Assembly (NCBI GenBank): GCA_937927415.1
Contig: CALBDS010000004.1
Coordinates: 310,001-374,000 of the forward strand
From: an uncultured Rhodospirillaceae bacterium
Lineage (GTDB): Bacteria > Pseudomonadota > Alphaproteobacteria > Azospirillales > Azospirillaceae
Length of the DNA: 64,000 bases
Direction: 5' to 3'
Part shown: one piece after another, positions 14,987 to 24,873 of the stretch
How positions within the stretch are numbered: position 1 is the first letter of the stretch
How the letters are laid out: each line of letters starts with the position of its first letter
Translations under genes and position numbers: made by a program
Notes under the pieces: model-generated
Database searches by the model: none
What the model was told of the DNA's origin: nothing
What the model saw: the letters and a program-made list of their open reading frames with translations, nothing else

Positions 14987-17900
14987 TCAGAGCAGACGCC
15001 GGAGGCGGGGGACGAGCCAGTCCTCGGCATCGCGCACGCAGTCGAACAGCACCGGCACGAAGACGAGGCTGAGGAGGGTGGACGAGATCAGCCCCCCGAT
15101 CACCGCAATCGCCATCGGTGCCCGGAACGCGGTGTCCAGGCCGATGCCCAGGGCGATGGGCACCATGCCCGCCAGCATGGCCAGCGAGGTCATGATGATC
15201 GGCCGCGCCCGCACCGAGCAGGCCTCGACAATCGCCGTGCGCCGCGGAACACCCTGGCGGATGCGCTCCACCATATAATCAACCAGAAGGATGGCGTTCT
15301 TGTCGGCGATGCCCATCAGCATCAGAAGGCCGATGGCCGCGGGCAGGTTGAGGTCGGTCCCGGTCAGCAGCAGCGCCAGAAAGGCCCCGCCCACCGACAG
15401 CGGCAGTGCCGCCATGCGGGTGAGGGGCTGGATCCAGTCCTTGTACAGCAGAACCTGGATCACATAGACGGCCATCAGGCCCGACGCGATGGCGGACAGG
15501 AAGCGCGTGAACAACTCGGCCATATCCTCCCCATCGCCGGTGTTGCGCACCGTGATCCCGGCGGGCAGGGTCTGCATGGCGGGAAGGGCGTGGATTTCCG
15601 CCAGGGCATCGCCGAGCGGCAGCCCGTCGAGGTTCGCTTCCAGCGTGATCGTCCGGCGGCGGTCGTACCGCTCGATGCTGGCCGGACCGAAGCCGAACCG
15701 GATGTCGGCCACCGCCGACAGCGGCACCGACCCACCCGCGGCGACCGGAATGCGCAGGGTGCGAACGGTGTCGATGGTCGTCGCCGGGCCGGATGCCAGA
15801 CGGGCACGGATGGGAAGGGTGCGCCCGTCGCGGGTGAACTTGGCAAGGTTCGCCTCGATATCGCCGATGGTGGCGATGTTCACCGCATCGCTCAGCGCCA
15901 GGGCGGTGATACCGAGCTGGGCCGCCTTGGCGGCATCGGGGGTGATGACGATCTCGGGCTGCTGTGCGGCGGCGGTGCTGTTCACGCTGGTCAGGCCGGC
16001 AATGCCCCGCATCCCGCGTTCGATCTCCTGCGCCGCAGCACTCAGCGCCTCGGTGTTCTCGCCCGTTACGACGATGCTGATGTCCTTGGCCCCGGCGGCG
16101 TTGGCGAAGGTCACGCGGACGTCGGGCACGGCCGTCAGTTCCGGCAGAACCAGCGATTCGAACGCGCGCTGGCTGATGCTCCGCATCGTCGGCGGCACCA
16201 GCTTGATCTCGATGGTGGCGGTGTTGACGCCGGTCTCACCGCCCGCGGCGGTCAGCACATACATCACCTCGGGGTATTTTTTCAGGATGGCCGCCATCCG
16301 CTGCGCGGCGGCGTCGGTCTGGGCCAGCGTGGCCCCCCGCGGCAACTCCATCGTCATGCTCGACTGCGCGTAATCCTCATAGGGCAGGTAGCCGGTGGAC
16401 AGGGACGGCAGCAGGCCGAACGACAGGGCCATGCTGAGGGCGGCGATGCCCAGCGTCTTGCCCCGGTTGTCCAGCGTCCATTCGACCAGACGGTGATAGC
16501 GGACGGTCCAGCCGCCGGGTTCCCCGGCGTGGCGGGCGGGGGCCTTCAGCAGGTAGGCGGCCAGCATCGGCGTCAGCAGCCGCGCGACCACCAGGGAGAA
16601 GAAGGCGGCCACCGACACCGTGACGCCGAACTGGATGAAGAACTGGCCGACCACCCCGCCCATGAAGCTGACGGGCAGGAACACCGCACAGATGACCGCC
16701 GTGGTCGCCACCACCGCCAGCCCGATTTCGTCGGCGGCGATCATGGCGGCGTCATAGGGGCGTTTGTTCCCGGCCATATGGCGGTGGATGTTCTCGATCT
16801 CGACGATGGCGTCATCGACCAGCACGCCGGTGACCAGCGAAATCGCCATCAGGCTGACGAAATTCAGCGAGAACCCCAAGAAATGGAGGGCCAGGAACGT
16901 CGGGATGATCGACAGCGGAATGGTGATTGCCGCCAGCACCGTCGCCCGCCCGTCCCGCAGGAACAGGAAGACCGTCAGGATGGTCAGCACCGCCCCTTCG
17001 AAAAAGGCGTAGAGCGTCGAGTCGAAGCTGGTCTTGGTGAAGGTGACGAGGGAGAAGATTTCGGTGAAGGAGACGCCGGGGGCGGCGGCCTCGATCCCCC
17101 GCAGGGCCTGCGTGATCCCCTCGCCCACGGTCAACTCGCTGGCGCCCTTGGTGCGGAAGACGGAAAAGACCACGGCCGGCGCACCGTCCAGCCGGGTGAT
17201 CGACCGGGCCTCCGCCCCGCCGTCGGTCACGTCGGCGATGGTGCCCAGACGCACCCCGCGGCCGGCGCCAAGCCCGATCCACAGGTCGCGCAGCGCCGCC
17301 ACCGACCGCACCGCACCCAGCGTCCGCAGGCTGTATTCCGTATCCCCCTGGATCAGCCGCCCGCCGGGAAGGTCGGCGCTTGTCACGGCAAGCTGGCGGC
17401 TGACCTCGGCGGCGGAAACGCCGAAGGCGGCAAGCCGGACCGGATCCAGCGTGACGGTGATCTCGTGGGTGACCCCACCCAGACGGCGCACCTTCGCCAC
17501 CCCCGGCACCGCCAGCAGCGTGCGGGTGACGGTATCGTCCACGAACCACGCCAGATCCTCCGGCCCCATATCGGGAGCCTCGACGCTGAACGAGATCAGT
17601 TCGGCGCCGTCCGCCTCCTCCCGCCGCACCTGCGGTTCCTGGATCGACCGCGGCAACTGATCGCGGATGTTGGCAACGGCATCCCGCGTGTCGGTCATCG
17701 CGCGGTCGAAGCTGGTGTCCAGGTGGAATTCGACGGTGGTGAGGGAGACCTCCTCCGAAATCCTGGACACGATGCGTTTGACCCCGCGCAGCCCGGCCAC
17801 CGCCCCTTCCACCCGCCGGGTGATCTGGGCCTCGATCTCGGTCGGGGAGGCGCCCGGCTGGCTGACCGTCACGCTGACCACCGGCAGGACGACGGGGGGC

Positions 17901-18016
17901 GCGTTGGTGACGGGAAGCTGGGCAAAGGCCATCAACCCGGCCACGGTGAGGACCAGGAACAGCACGATGGGCGGAATCGGGTTGCGGATCGCCCAGGAGG
18001 ACAGCGGCATGGACAT
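14987..18016 (-). CDS. RND efflux pump, AcrB/HAE1-like inner-membrane subunit
   Basis: A 1009-residue proton-driven pump, slightly shorter than AcrB (1049). It has TM1 at residues 12-32, two large periplasmic loops, and TM4 with the proton-relay motif VTGVLVDDAIVEIENIHRHM (two adjacent Asp). PVSFMGGVVGQFF and the C-terminal DKNAILLVDYMVERIRQG are also characteristic. Antibiotics, dyes, detergents or plant phenolics are typical substrates; which apply is not readable. It lies three bases after the adaptor stop. The divergent response regulator/kinase pair probably controls it. Confidence 0.95.
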   Translation of the reverse strand: MSMPLSSWAIRNPIPPIVLFLVLTVAGLMAFAQLPVTNAPPVVLPVVSVTVSQPGASPTEIEAQITRRVEGAVAGLRGVKRIVSRISEEVSLTTVEFHLDTSFDRAMTDTRDAVANIRDQLPRSIQEPQVRREEADGAELISFSVEAPDMGPEDLAWFVDDTVTRTLLAVPGVAKVRRLGGVTHEITVTLDPVRLAAFGVSAAEVSRQLAVTSADLPGGRLIQGDTEYSLRTLGAVRSVAALRDLWIGLGAGRGVRLGTIADVTDGGAEARSITRLDGAPAVVFSVFRTKGASELTVGEGITQALRGIEAAAPGVSFTEIFSLVTFTKTSFDSTLYAFFEGAVLTILTVFLFLRDGRATVLAAITIPLSIIPTFLALHFLGFSLNFVSLMAISLVTGVLVDDAIVEIENIHRHMAGNKRPYDAAMIAADEIGLAVVATTAVICAVFLPVSFMGGVVGQFFIQFGVTVSVAAFFSLVVARLLTPMLAAYLLKAPARHAGEPGGWTVRYHRLVEWTLDNRGKTLGIAALSMALSFGLLPSLSTGYLPYEDYAQSSMTMELPRGATLAQTDAAAQRMAAILKKYPEVMYVLTAAGGETGVNTATIEIKLVPPTMRSISQRAFESLVLPELTAVPDVRVTFANAAGAKDISIVVTGENTEALSAAAQEIERGMRGIAGLTSVNSTAAAQQPEIVITPDAAKAAQLGITALALSDAVNIATIGDIEANLAKFTRDGRTLPIRARLASGPATTIDTVRTLRIPVAAGGSVPLSAVADIRFGFGPASIERYDRRRTITLEANLDGLPLGDALAEIHALPAMQTLPAGITVRNTGDGEDMAELFTRFLSAIASGLMAVYVIQVLLYKDWIQPLTRMAALPLSVGGAFLALLLTGTDLNLPAAIGLLMLMGIADKNAILLVDYMVERIRQGVPRRTAIVEACSVRARPIIMTSLAMLAGMVPIALGIGLDTAFRAPMAIAVIGGLISSTLLSLVFVPVLFDCVRDAEDWLVPRLRRLL

Positions 18017-18019
18017 GGC

Positions 18020-19066
18020 TCAGCGGGCCTCGATGGTCTTCACCCGGTCGCCGGACCGGACCAGCGACCCCGCCCGGGCGACCACGCGCAGGCCGGGATC
18101 GACACCATCCACCAGGGTCAGACCGTCCTGCCGCAGCCGCGGCTGAACCGCCCGGCGGTCCACCCGGTCGTTGAGATCGACGGTCCACACGAACGCCCCC
18201 ATGGCATCGCGCTGGACCGCGGTGGACGGAACGGCCAGAGCCGTGACCGTCCCCAGTTCCACATCGCCATGAACGAAGGCCCCGACCATCAACGGCCGGT
18301 CCCCGGCCATCGAAACCCGGACCGAGGCGGCGCGGTCGGACGCATCGATCCGCGGTGCCACCAGACGCACGGTACCGGCAACCGGGCTGTCCAGCCCCGG
18401 CAGGAACAGGCTGACGCGGCCCCCTGGCGGCACCCGGCCGGCGGATCCCTCCGGCACGCGCAGGTCGGCCTCGACCACGCCGTTCCGGGCGATGCGGAAA
18501 AGCGGCTCCCCCGCCGCCGCGACCGACCCGACCGTGGCGCGCCGCTCGAACACGGTTCCATCCTCAGGCGCGGTGACGACGGCCCGCCGCACGGCCAGCT
18601 TGGCTTCGTCCAGCTTGGCTTTCGCGGCGTCCAGCGCGCTTTTCTTTTCGGTGACGATGCTTTTGCTGACCGCACCGCTGTCCTTGATGGAATTGACCCG
18701 CGCGTGCTCGTCGCGGGCCTTGGCGTATTCCGCCTCCATCTGGAGGACCTGCAGCCGCAGGCTTTCGGTATCGAGAACCGCCAGCGTGTCGCCCCGCCGC
18801 ACCCGGTCGCCCACCTCGACCGGCAGGCGCAGGATGCGGGCGTTGGCAACCTCGGCCATCACCGCCACATCCTCGCGCGGGACGAGGGTTCCGGTGGCGG
18901 CAACCCGCTCGACCACCGTCGTCTCGAACGGTGTGGTGACGGTGACGCTCAGGGTCGTGGCGGTGGTCGTCCGGTGCACGGGCGTCGGTCCGTCGTGGGA
19001 AAACGAAAATCCCGCGTAGGCCGCCACACCCAAAAGCACGCTGCCCAAGAGGAATGTCCGGTTCAT
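18020..19066 (-). CDS. RND periplasmic adaptor (membrane fusion protein)
   Basis: A 348-residue adaptor with an uncleaved or lipid-free N-terminal anchor (LLGSVLLGVAAYAGFSF). Next come a barrel-sandwich/lipoyl half (VEVGDRVRRGDTLAVLD), a coiled-coil hairpin (about residues 105-155, LQMEAEYAKARDEHARVNSI), the second lipoyl half (VVTAPEDGTVFERRATVGS) and a beta-barrel domain. It links the inner-membrane pump to the outer-membrane channel. It is the first gene of the operon; 150 bases separate it from the divergent regulator gene, so both promoters lie there. Confidence 0.94.
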   Translation of the reverse strand: MNRTFLLGSVLLGVAAYAGFSFSHDGPTPVHRTTTATTLSVTVTTPFETTVVERVAATGTLVPREDVAVMAEVANARILRLPVEVGDRVRRGDTLAVLDTESLRLQVLQMEAEYAKARDEHARVNSIKDSGAVSKSIVTEKKSALDAAKAKLDEAKLAVRRAVVTAPEDGTVFERRATVGSVAAAGEPLFRIARNGVVEADLRVPEGSAGRVPPGGRVSLFLPGLDSPVAGTVRLVAPRIDASDRAASVRVSMAGDRPLMVGAFVHGDVELGTVTALAVPSTAVQRDAMGAFVWTVDLNDRVDRRAVQPRLRQDGLTLVDGVDPGLRVVARAGSLVRSGDRVKTIEAR

Positions 19067-19216
19067 GTCTTCCCTTCACCCTTGCCCAAGATGGATCGGG
19101 CGGCTTCCCGGCGATGCCGGCCGCCCGGCCATGGAATGGGGGAGGACGGTTGCGTTTCGGTCGGGGGTGTGTGGAGATATGATGGAGACATCAGAAAAAA
19201 ACCGGGCGGAACGGCG

Positions 19217-19948
19217 ATGACAGGCACAGCGATGGATGGCATGCCCGACGGTGGGGCGGTCATCCTGGTGGCCGAGGACGACCCCGACATCGCCGATATC
19301 CTGACCGCCTATCTGGAACGCGCGGGACTGCGCGTCGTCCGGGCGGAGGACGGCCGGCGGACGCTCGACCTTCACCTGTCGCTCCGGCCCGATCTGCTGC
19401 TCCTCGACGTGCAGATGCCGAAGCTGGACGGGTGGCAGGTGCTGGCCGAAATCCGCCACCGCGGCGATACCCCGGTCATCATGGTGACAGCACTGGATCA
19501 GGACCTCGACAAGCTGATGGGGCTGCGCATCGGCGCCGACGATTACGTGGTGAAGCCGTTCAATCCGGCGGAGGTGGTCGCACGGGTGCAGGCGGTGCTG
19601 CGCCGCGCCGCCATGAGCGGCGGCGATGCCGCGCGCCGCCCCTTGCGCTGCGGCCGGCTGCGCATCGACCTGGACGGGCATCAGGCCTGGGCCGAGGGGG
19701 ATGACGGGGGCGAACGGGCGCTGGACCTGACCCTGACGGAATACCGGCTGCTGGTGCATCTGGCCCGGACCCCGAAACGGGTGTTCAGCCGGGCCGAACT
19801 CCTCGGCGCCTGCCTGCCGGAGGGGGAGGCGCTGGAACGGACCGTTGACAGCCATCTGAGCAAGCTGCGCAAGAAGCTGGAAGCCCATGGGGTGACGGGC
19901 GTGCCCACCAATGTCCGCGGCGTCGGGTACCGGCTGGGGGGGACGTGA
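19217..19948 (+). CDS. OmpR-family response regulator (BaeR-like)
   Basis: A 243-residue regulator: receiver domain with the acidic pocket in VAEDDPDI, phospho-acceptor Asp64 in LLLDVQMPK, Thr in MVTAL and Lys in DYVVKPF; then a winged-helix domain with LTEYRLLVHLARTPKRVFSR and VDSHLSKLRKKLEAHG. ATG 19217 gives MTGTAMDGMP; the very long frame upstream is antisense to the pump genes and is not coding. It overlaps the kinase start (TGATG). The likely target is the divergent RND operon. Confidence 0.93.
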   Translation: MTGTAMDGMPDGGAVILVAEDDPDIADILTAYLERAGLRVVRAEDGRRTLDLHLSLRPDLLLLDVQMPKLDGWQVLAEIRHRGDTPVIMVTALDQDLDKLMGLRIGADDYVVKPFNPAEVVARVQAVLRRAAMSGGDAARRPLRCGRLRIDLDGHQAWAEGDDGGERALDLTLTEYRLLVHLARTPKRVFSRAELLGACLPEGEALERTVDSHLSKLRKKLEAHGVTGVPTNVRGVGYRLGGT

Positions 19949-21042
19949 TGCCCATGGCGCCGCTCAAAAAGGAAGCGGGGCGAAGGGGATCAGGCCAAAA
20001 GGGATCTGGTCTGCGCCGTCAGATCGTTCTGTCGATGACGGTCCTGGCCTCCAGTGCCGTTCTGCTGGTGGTTTGTGGGACCTATGTGTTCTACGCCATC
20101 GCCCTCACCTATTTTCCGGCCAGCATCTCCGACGATCTCCTGCCCTCCTCGGTGGAGCTTGGCTGGCTGGCCGCCACCATGCTCACGGCGCTGGTTCTGG
20201 CCGCCATCGTCGCGGTCAAGCTGGCGCGGCGGATCCTGACGCCCCTGAATTCCGTCGCCGTCAACCTGCGGCGGGTGGCGGAGGGGGACCTTTCGGCCCG
20301 CGCCGTCGCCGACGACCTGTCGATGGGCGAGGCCGCACATCTGGTCGAGGATTTCAACCGGATGGCCGAACGGCTGGACCGCATGGCGAAAGAGCGGGCG
20401 TTCTGGAACGCGGCCATCGCCCACGAACTGCGGACACCCGTCACGGTTCTGCGGGGCCGTCTCCAGGGGTTGACGGAGGGGGTGTTTCAGCCGACCCCCG
20501 CCCTGCTGTCCGGCCTGCTGGCCCAGGTGGAGGGATTGAGCCGGCTGGTGGAGGATCTGCGCGTCCTGGCCCTGGACGAGAGCGGGCGGTTGGAACTCCA
20601 GTTGGAGCAATGCGCCCTTGCCGACGCGATCACCGGCACGGTGACCGCCGTCGAACCCACCCTGCGCGCCGCCGGCCTCCGGCCGGTCCTGGAGGTGACG
20701 GACGCCGAGACGGTGTGCGATCCGGTGCGGATTCGTCAGGCCCTGCTGGCGCTGCTGGACAACGCCGTCCACCATGCCGATCCCGGCACGCTGACCGTTC
20801 GCTTCACGATCCGCGACGGCACGGCTTGCCTTGAGGTGGAAGACACCGGACCGGGGATTCCGAGCGCGCTTCGGCAGGGGGTGTTCGATGCGTTCTGTCG
20901 TGGCCCGGACGCCCGCCCCGGCAGCGGCAGCGGCCTGGGTCTGGCCGTGGTGAAGGCCGTTGCGCGGGCGCATGGGGGGGAGGCGGCGTGCCGCTCCGCC
21001 CCGTCGGGTGGCACGGTCATCGGGCTGACGTGGCCCGAATAG
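19948..21042 (+). CDS. Sensor histidine kinase (BaeS-like)
   Basis: A 364-residue inner-membrane kinase. Two TM segments (about 27-55 and 72-90) flank an unusually short periplasmic loop of about 17 residues, a HAMP linker follows, the H box is AIAHELRTP with His159, then the N box LLDNAVHHA and G boxes VEDTGPGIPS and GSGLGLAVVKA. It is translationally coupled to the response regulator. With so small a sensory loop, the signal may be sensed in the membrane, as in intramembrane-sensing kinases that respond to envelope stress; that is inference. Confidence 0.92.
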   Translation: MPMAPLKKEAGRRGSGQKGSGLRRQIVLSMTVLASSAVLLVVCGTYVFYAIALTYFPASISDDLLPSSVELGWLAATMLTALVLAAIVAVKLARRILTPLNSVAVNLRRVAEGDLSARAVADDLSMGEAAHLVEDFNRMAERLDRMAKERAFWNAAIAHELRTPVTVLRGRLQGLTEGVFQPTPALLSGLLAQVEGLSRLVEDLRVLALDESGRLELQLEQCALADAITGTVTAVEPTLRAAGLRPVLEVTDAETVCDPVRIRQALLALLDNAVHHADPGTLTVRFTIRDGTACLEVEDTGPGIPSALRQGVFDAFCRGPDARPGSGSGLGLAVVKAVARAHGGEAACRSAPSGGTVIGLTWPE

Positions 21043-21063
21043 CCGGTTGCACGGGGGATACCC

Positions 21064-21513
21064 TCACCCCGCCGCCGGCTTGCCCGTCCAACTGGCCCAG
21101 CCGGCGGTGCTGGAACCGGGGGCGGGCAGGCCGGTGGTGGCCCACACCGCCGCGTCGTAATAGGTGGTGACGGTGGGGGTGTGGGCGGCAATCCATTTGG
21201 CGGCGGCGTCGTAATCGGCCACCGTCAGGTCGGTCAGAACCATCCCCCCGTACCACGCGGCGGTCAGCGCACGGGCCAGCCCGGTCAGCCCCTTGGCGGC
21301 GATGACGGCGTCCCGTTCGGCGGGTGGGGTGCCGGCGACGATGGCGGCCAGATCGGCCAGCCCCGGCAGCGGGGTGAAGGCATCGTAGAGCGGCTTCAAT
21401 TCGGTGCCGTCGCCGCCGTCGGTGCCGTTGGCCAGCGCCTTGCCCAGAGCCAGGAAAGCATCCAGACTCAAGGGCGCTGCGGTTGCGGGCGCTGCGGTTG
21501 CCGGTTCGCTCAT
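21064..21513 (-). CDS. Small subunit of an FAD-dependent (sorbitol-type) dehydrogenase
   Basis: A 149-residue protein with the pattern of the FAD-SLDH family, the small subunit that escorts GMC-type membrane dehydrogenases. Visible are LDAFLALGKALANG near the start, then LTAAWYGGMVLTD and DYDAAAKWIAAHTPTVTTYY near the end. The N-terminus is Ala/Thr/Pro-rich. ATG 21513 gives MSEPATAAPATAAP; an earlier in-frame start at 21543 adds ten residues. Normally it lies beside the large subunit; here the neighbours are two kinases, and a candidate partner (31635-33263) is 10 kb away. Confidence 0.7.
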   Translation of the reverse strand: MSEPATAAPATAAPLSLDAFLALGKALANGTDGGDGTELKPLYDAFTPLPGLADLAAIVAGTPPAERDAVIAAKGLTGLARALTAAWYGGMVLTDLTVADYDAAAKWIAAHTPTVTTYYDAAVWATTGLPAPGSSTAGWASWTGKPAAG

Positions 21514-21596
21514 GGATGCCCCCTTCATAACCGTGGATGGCAAAACGCTAGCATTGCAACAACCGCGGTTCCACCGGCTTTTGCGGAAAAACCGGC

Positions 21597-23582
21597 TCAG
21601 GGCGCCGCCGCACCGGCGGCGTGCTTGTCCGCCGGTGCCACCCGCGGGGCAACGATGCGGAAACGGCAGCCGGTGCTGCCGGGGGGCGGCGATTCCAGAT
21701 CGATCCGCCCGCCCAGGGTCCGCGTTATCAGGTTATAGACGATGTGCAGCCCAAGCCCGGTGCTGCCGGCCCCGCGGCGGGTGGTGAAGAAGGGATCGAA
21801 CACCTTGTCGCGGCTGGCGGCGGGGATGCCGCGGCCGTCGTCGGCATAGACCAGTTCCACGTCGCCGCCGCCGGCCAGGGTGACGCGGATGGACAGGGTG
21901 CCCGCCTGCCCCTCGTCATAGGCATGGACCAGGGAGTTCATCACCAGATTGGTGATGATCTGCGACCAGGCACCGGGGGGGCCGTCGATCTCGATGTCGG
22001 GCGGGCATTCCACGATCACCTGATGGCCGCCCTTGCGCCAGGCGGGCTTCAGGCTCTGCATCACCTCGTCCAGGTAATGACGCAGGTGGAAGCAGCGGCG
22101 TTCATCGGTGCTCTGGTCCACCGCCACCTGCTTGAAGCTGTGGACCAGATCGGCGGCCCGCCCGATGTTGGCCAGCAGAATGTCGTTGGTTTCGGTGGCG
22201 GTGGACAGGTAACGATCGAATTCCGACCGCCGCAGGGGGCCGGTGCGGAAGGTGGTGGCGATGCGCTCCGTCTCGTCCGCCAGATAGGAGGCGGAGGTCA
22301 GGGCGTTGCCCAGCGGCGTGTTGATCTCGTGCGCCACCCCGGCCACCAACTGGCCCAGTGCGGCCATCTTTTCCGATTGGATCAGGCTGTCCTGGGTGCG
22401 GCTCAACTCGGCCAGCGCGTGTTCGGCGGCGTCCTTGGCGGCGCGCAGATCCTCTTCCCGCCGGTCGATTTCGGCCAGGAAGAAATCCATGGCGGCGCCG
22501 ATGTCGGCGATCTCATCCTTGGCCCGCTGCGGCGTGGCGTCGGCGGCGGTGGCGTCCACATGGCTCAGCACCCGGTCGCGCACCTGCACCAGCCGGCGCA
22601 CCACGTTGCGGTTGATATAGGCGATGACGGCCGCCGCGGCGATCAGGCTGGCGGCGATGGCGGCCAGCAGCACCAGCCCGGTGCGCGCGGCGTCGCGACT
22701 CAGCCCCTGGCTGGTGTCCAGGGCGCGCGCCTCGACCCCGCGGGCCATGGATCCGACCTTGGCGACGAAGTTGTTGGACAACTCCCGGTTGGCCAGCAGC
22801 AGATGCTGGATGGTGGCGGAGACGGAGGACAGCCGCTCCTGCGTGGCGAACAGCCCGTCGTCGCCGTCGCTGACCCCGCGCATTTCCGCCAGGATGGCCG
22901 AGGCGGGGGTGATGGTGCCGGGCGGCAGCGCGGTGGTGCGCCGCTGAAGCTGGTCCAGCAGGGTGGCGGTTTCCTGGCGCAAGCCTTCGAACCGCCGCCC
23001 GGTGGGGGTGCCCAGCGCCGACAGCATCAGACCGACCGCGTGCTGGGCATCGCCCATCCAGGCGGTCAGGGGCGGGGTTTCGCGCCCATCCTCGGTGGCG
23101 AAGGCGGTCAGGCGCGCGGGCAGACGGATCAGCCGCCCCATCATCGCCTGCACCCGGCGGTTCAGTTCGATCCGTTCCCCCACCACCGTGTCCAGGCGGC
23201 GGAGATTGTCGATCAGTTCCTTGTGCAGCCCGTCGATGGCCGCCAATTCGCCGGCCCCCACGCCGTGCTGCTCCAACCGTTCGCGCAACTCGGTCAGCGC
23301 CAGCCCCTGGTCGGCGATGCGGTCGGCAACGGAGCGGCGGACGAAATCGCTGTCCGCCACCACCAGGGACGGGGCGTTGGCGACGATGGAATGGCTCTGC
23401 TGCGCCAGCAGCGACGTGCCGATCAGCGTGGGGATGTAATCCCCCGACACCCGATCCATCCCGTCGCGGAACTGCCCGGTGGTCAGCAGCGACAGAACCC
23501 CGCCCCCCATCATCAGAACGATCATGGTGAACAGGCCCGCGTTCAGCCGGGATGCGACTCCGAACCTTAGAAAGGGCATCAT
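21597..23582 (-). CDS. Membrane sensor histidine kinase with large periplasmic domain
   Basis: A 661-residue kinase. TM1 is at about 16-38, a long helical periplasmic domain covers 40-300 (four-helix-bundle style, with TLIGTSLLAQQSHSIV), TM2 is at 302-323, followed by HAMP and a coiled linker. The H box VAGVAHEINTPLGNAL places His418, then N box TNLVMNSLVHA, G1 YADDGRGIP and G2 GSTGLGLHIVYNL. The His-Glu-Ile-Asn-Thr-Pro form is typical of the kinase group that includes many two-component sensors of organic acids. No response regulator is adjacent, so its partner is unknown. Confidence 0.9.
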   Translation of the reverse strand: MMPFLRFGVASRLNAGLFTMIVLMMGGGVLSLLTTGQFRDGMDRVSGDYIPTLIGTSLLAQQSHSIVANAPSLVVADSDFVRRSVADRIADQGLALTELRERLEQHGVGAGELAAIDGLHKELIDNLRRLDTVVGERIELNRRVQAMMGRLIRLPARLTAFATEDGRETPPLTAWMGDAQHAVGLMLSALGTPTGRRFEGLRQETATLLDQLQRRTTALPPGTITPASAILAEMRGVSDGDDGLFATQERLSSVSATIQHLLLANRELSNNFVAKVGSMARGVEARALDTSQGLSRDAARTGLVLLAAIAASLIAAAAVIAYINRNVVRRLVQVRDRVLSHVDATAADATPQRAKDEIADIGAAMDFFLAEIDRREEDLRAAKDAAEHALAELSRTQDSLIQSEKMAALGQLVAGVAHEINTPLGNALTSASYLADETERIATTFRTGPLRRSEFDRYLSTATETNDILLANIGRAADLVHSFKQVAVDQSTDERRCFHLRHYLDEVMQSLKPAWRKGGHQVIVECPPDIEIDGPPGAWSQIITNLVMNSLVHAYDEGQAGTLSIRVTLAGGGDVELVYADDGRGIPAASRDKVFDPFFTTRRGAGSTGLGLHIVYNLITRTLGGRIDLESPPPGSTGCRFRIVAPRVAPADKHAAGAAAP

Positions 23583-23727
23583 CTCCTCGATCGGGCGGCG
23601 GCGGCCGGGGACGGCATGGTCCGGCTGGCGGGTTTTTCCACCAGTGATAGACCGAAGCGTGCGCAGGCGAATGGTTTCATATACAACATCTGCCGGTATT
23701 CGTTATACGGGCTGTTTGGGAAAAGCC

Positions 23728-24780
23728 ATGGGCCTTGCCGAACCTGTCTTCCGGGCCGCCCGCCGCTTGGCGGTGGGTCTGGTGTGCGCCGCCGCCGTCC
23801 TGTCGCATCCGTTGTCCGATGGCCGGGCCGGCACGCTCGACACGGTGCGGGAACGGGGAATGCTCAACTGCGGGGTGGGCGACCTGGGGCGGTATCTGGC
23901 GGGTACCGACGGACAGGGACGCTGGGTGGGCTTCTTCCCCGACCTGTGCCGGGCCTTGGCGGCGGCGGTGCTGAAGGACCCCGAAGCGGTCAACTTCATG
24001 CCGGCCTCGCTGCGGGTGCGGCTCGACGGGCTGAAATCCGGCGACATGGACGTGCTGATGACCCCCACCACCTGGACGCTCGACCGGGAGGCGGACCTGG
24101 GCCTGAGCTTTCCGGTGGTGGTTCTGTACGACGGCCAGGGTTTCCTGGCCGAGTCGGCGGACGTGGCCGGGGCCATGAAGCGGAACGTCCCCTTGCGCAT
24201 CTGCGCGGTGGAGGGCACCACGTCGGAACGCAATCTGGCCGACGACATCCGGGCAAAGCACCGCCCATGGACCATCGTGCCGTTCAAGACCCGCCAGGGC
24301 CGGAACGAGGCGATGCTGCAGAACCGTTGCGACGTGCTGACCGGCGACCGGCTGGATCTGGTGGAGGTGCGCGAGTTGCTGCGCGCCCATGGCCGCGCCC
24401 TGGTCCTGCTGCCCGACACCGTATCGCGGGAGCCGGTCGGCCCCACCGTGCGCCAGAACGATCCGCAATGGATCAGCGTGGTGCGCTGGGTGGTGCAGGC
24501 CCTGATGCTGGGCGAGGAAAAGGGCATCACCGCCGCCATCGCCGCCGATCCGTCCCGTGTGACCGGGGACGACGAAACCATGCGCCTGCTGGGCCGACCC
24601 GCCGAACCGGGCGTCAGTCTGGGGCTGGAGCCGGGATGGGCGGTGCGGGCGCTGGCGGCCGTGGGCAATTACGGCGAACTGTTCGACCGCTATTTCGGGT
24701 CCGGCGGGCTGAAGCTGGAGCGCGGGGTCAACGCCCTCTGGCGCGACGGCGGGCTGCTGTATCCCCTGCCCTTCCGGTAA
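23728..24780 (+). CDS. Periplasmic amino-acid-type ABC solute-binding protein
   Basis: A 350-residue binding protein of the AapJ group (general L-amino acid uptake). ATG 23728 gives a signal peptide with core LAVGLVCAAAVLSHP and probable cleavage after GRA. The mature part opens with TLDTVRERGMLNCGVGD, then WVGFFPDLCRALAAAV and PTTWTLDREADLGLSFPVV, the usual order of lobe-1 signatures. No permease or ATPase gene is adjacent, so it is an orphan. It diverges from the sensor kinase upstream; a role in feeding signal information to that kinase is conceivable but unsupported. Confidence 0.85.
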   Translation: MGLAEPVFRAARRLAVGLVCAAAVLSHPLSDGRAGTLDTVRERGMLNCGVGDLGRYLAGTDGQGRWVGFFPDLCRALAAAVLKDPEAVNFMPASLRVRLDGLKSGDMDVLMTPTTWTLDREADLGLSFPVVVLYDGQGFLAESADVAGAMKRNVPLRICAVEGTTSERNLADDIRAKHRPWTIVPFKTRQGRNEAMLQNRCDVLTGDRLDLVEVRELLRAHGRALVLLPDTVSREPVGPTVRQNDPQWISVVRWVVQALMLGEEKGITAAIAADPSRVTGDDETMRLLGRPAEPGVSLGLEPGWAVRALAAVGNYGELFDRYFGSGGLKLERGVNALWRDGGLLYPLPFR

Positions 24781-24802
24781 GGCAGGGGATCGGGGCGGCC
24801 CA

Positions 24803-24840
24803 TAAAAAAGCCGCCGCCACGGGGATCGTGACGGCGGCGT
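24803..24840 (-). terminator. Terminator of greA
   Basis: On the minus strand a GC-rich hairpin (arms of about 11 bases, one mismatch, 24839-24810) is followed by six T residues (24809-24804). It lies 35 bases after the greA stop. Confidence 0.8.
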
Positions 24841-24873
24841 TGGCGAAAACGGCGTTTGGCGTGGGGAGCGGTC

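Noticed and set aside
14966..19948. A 1660-residue open frame on the plus strand
   Set aside because: Only its last 243 residues (from 19217) code; the rest is antisense to the RND pump and adaptor genes and is a by-product of GC-rich third positions.
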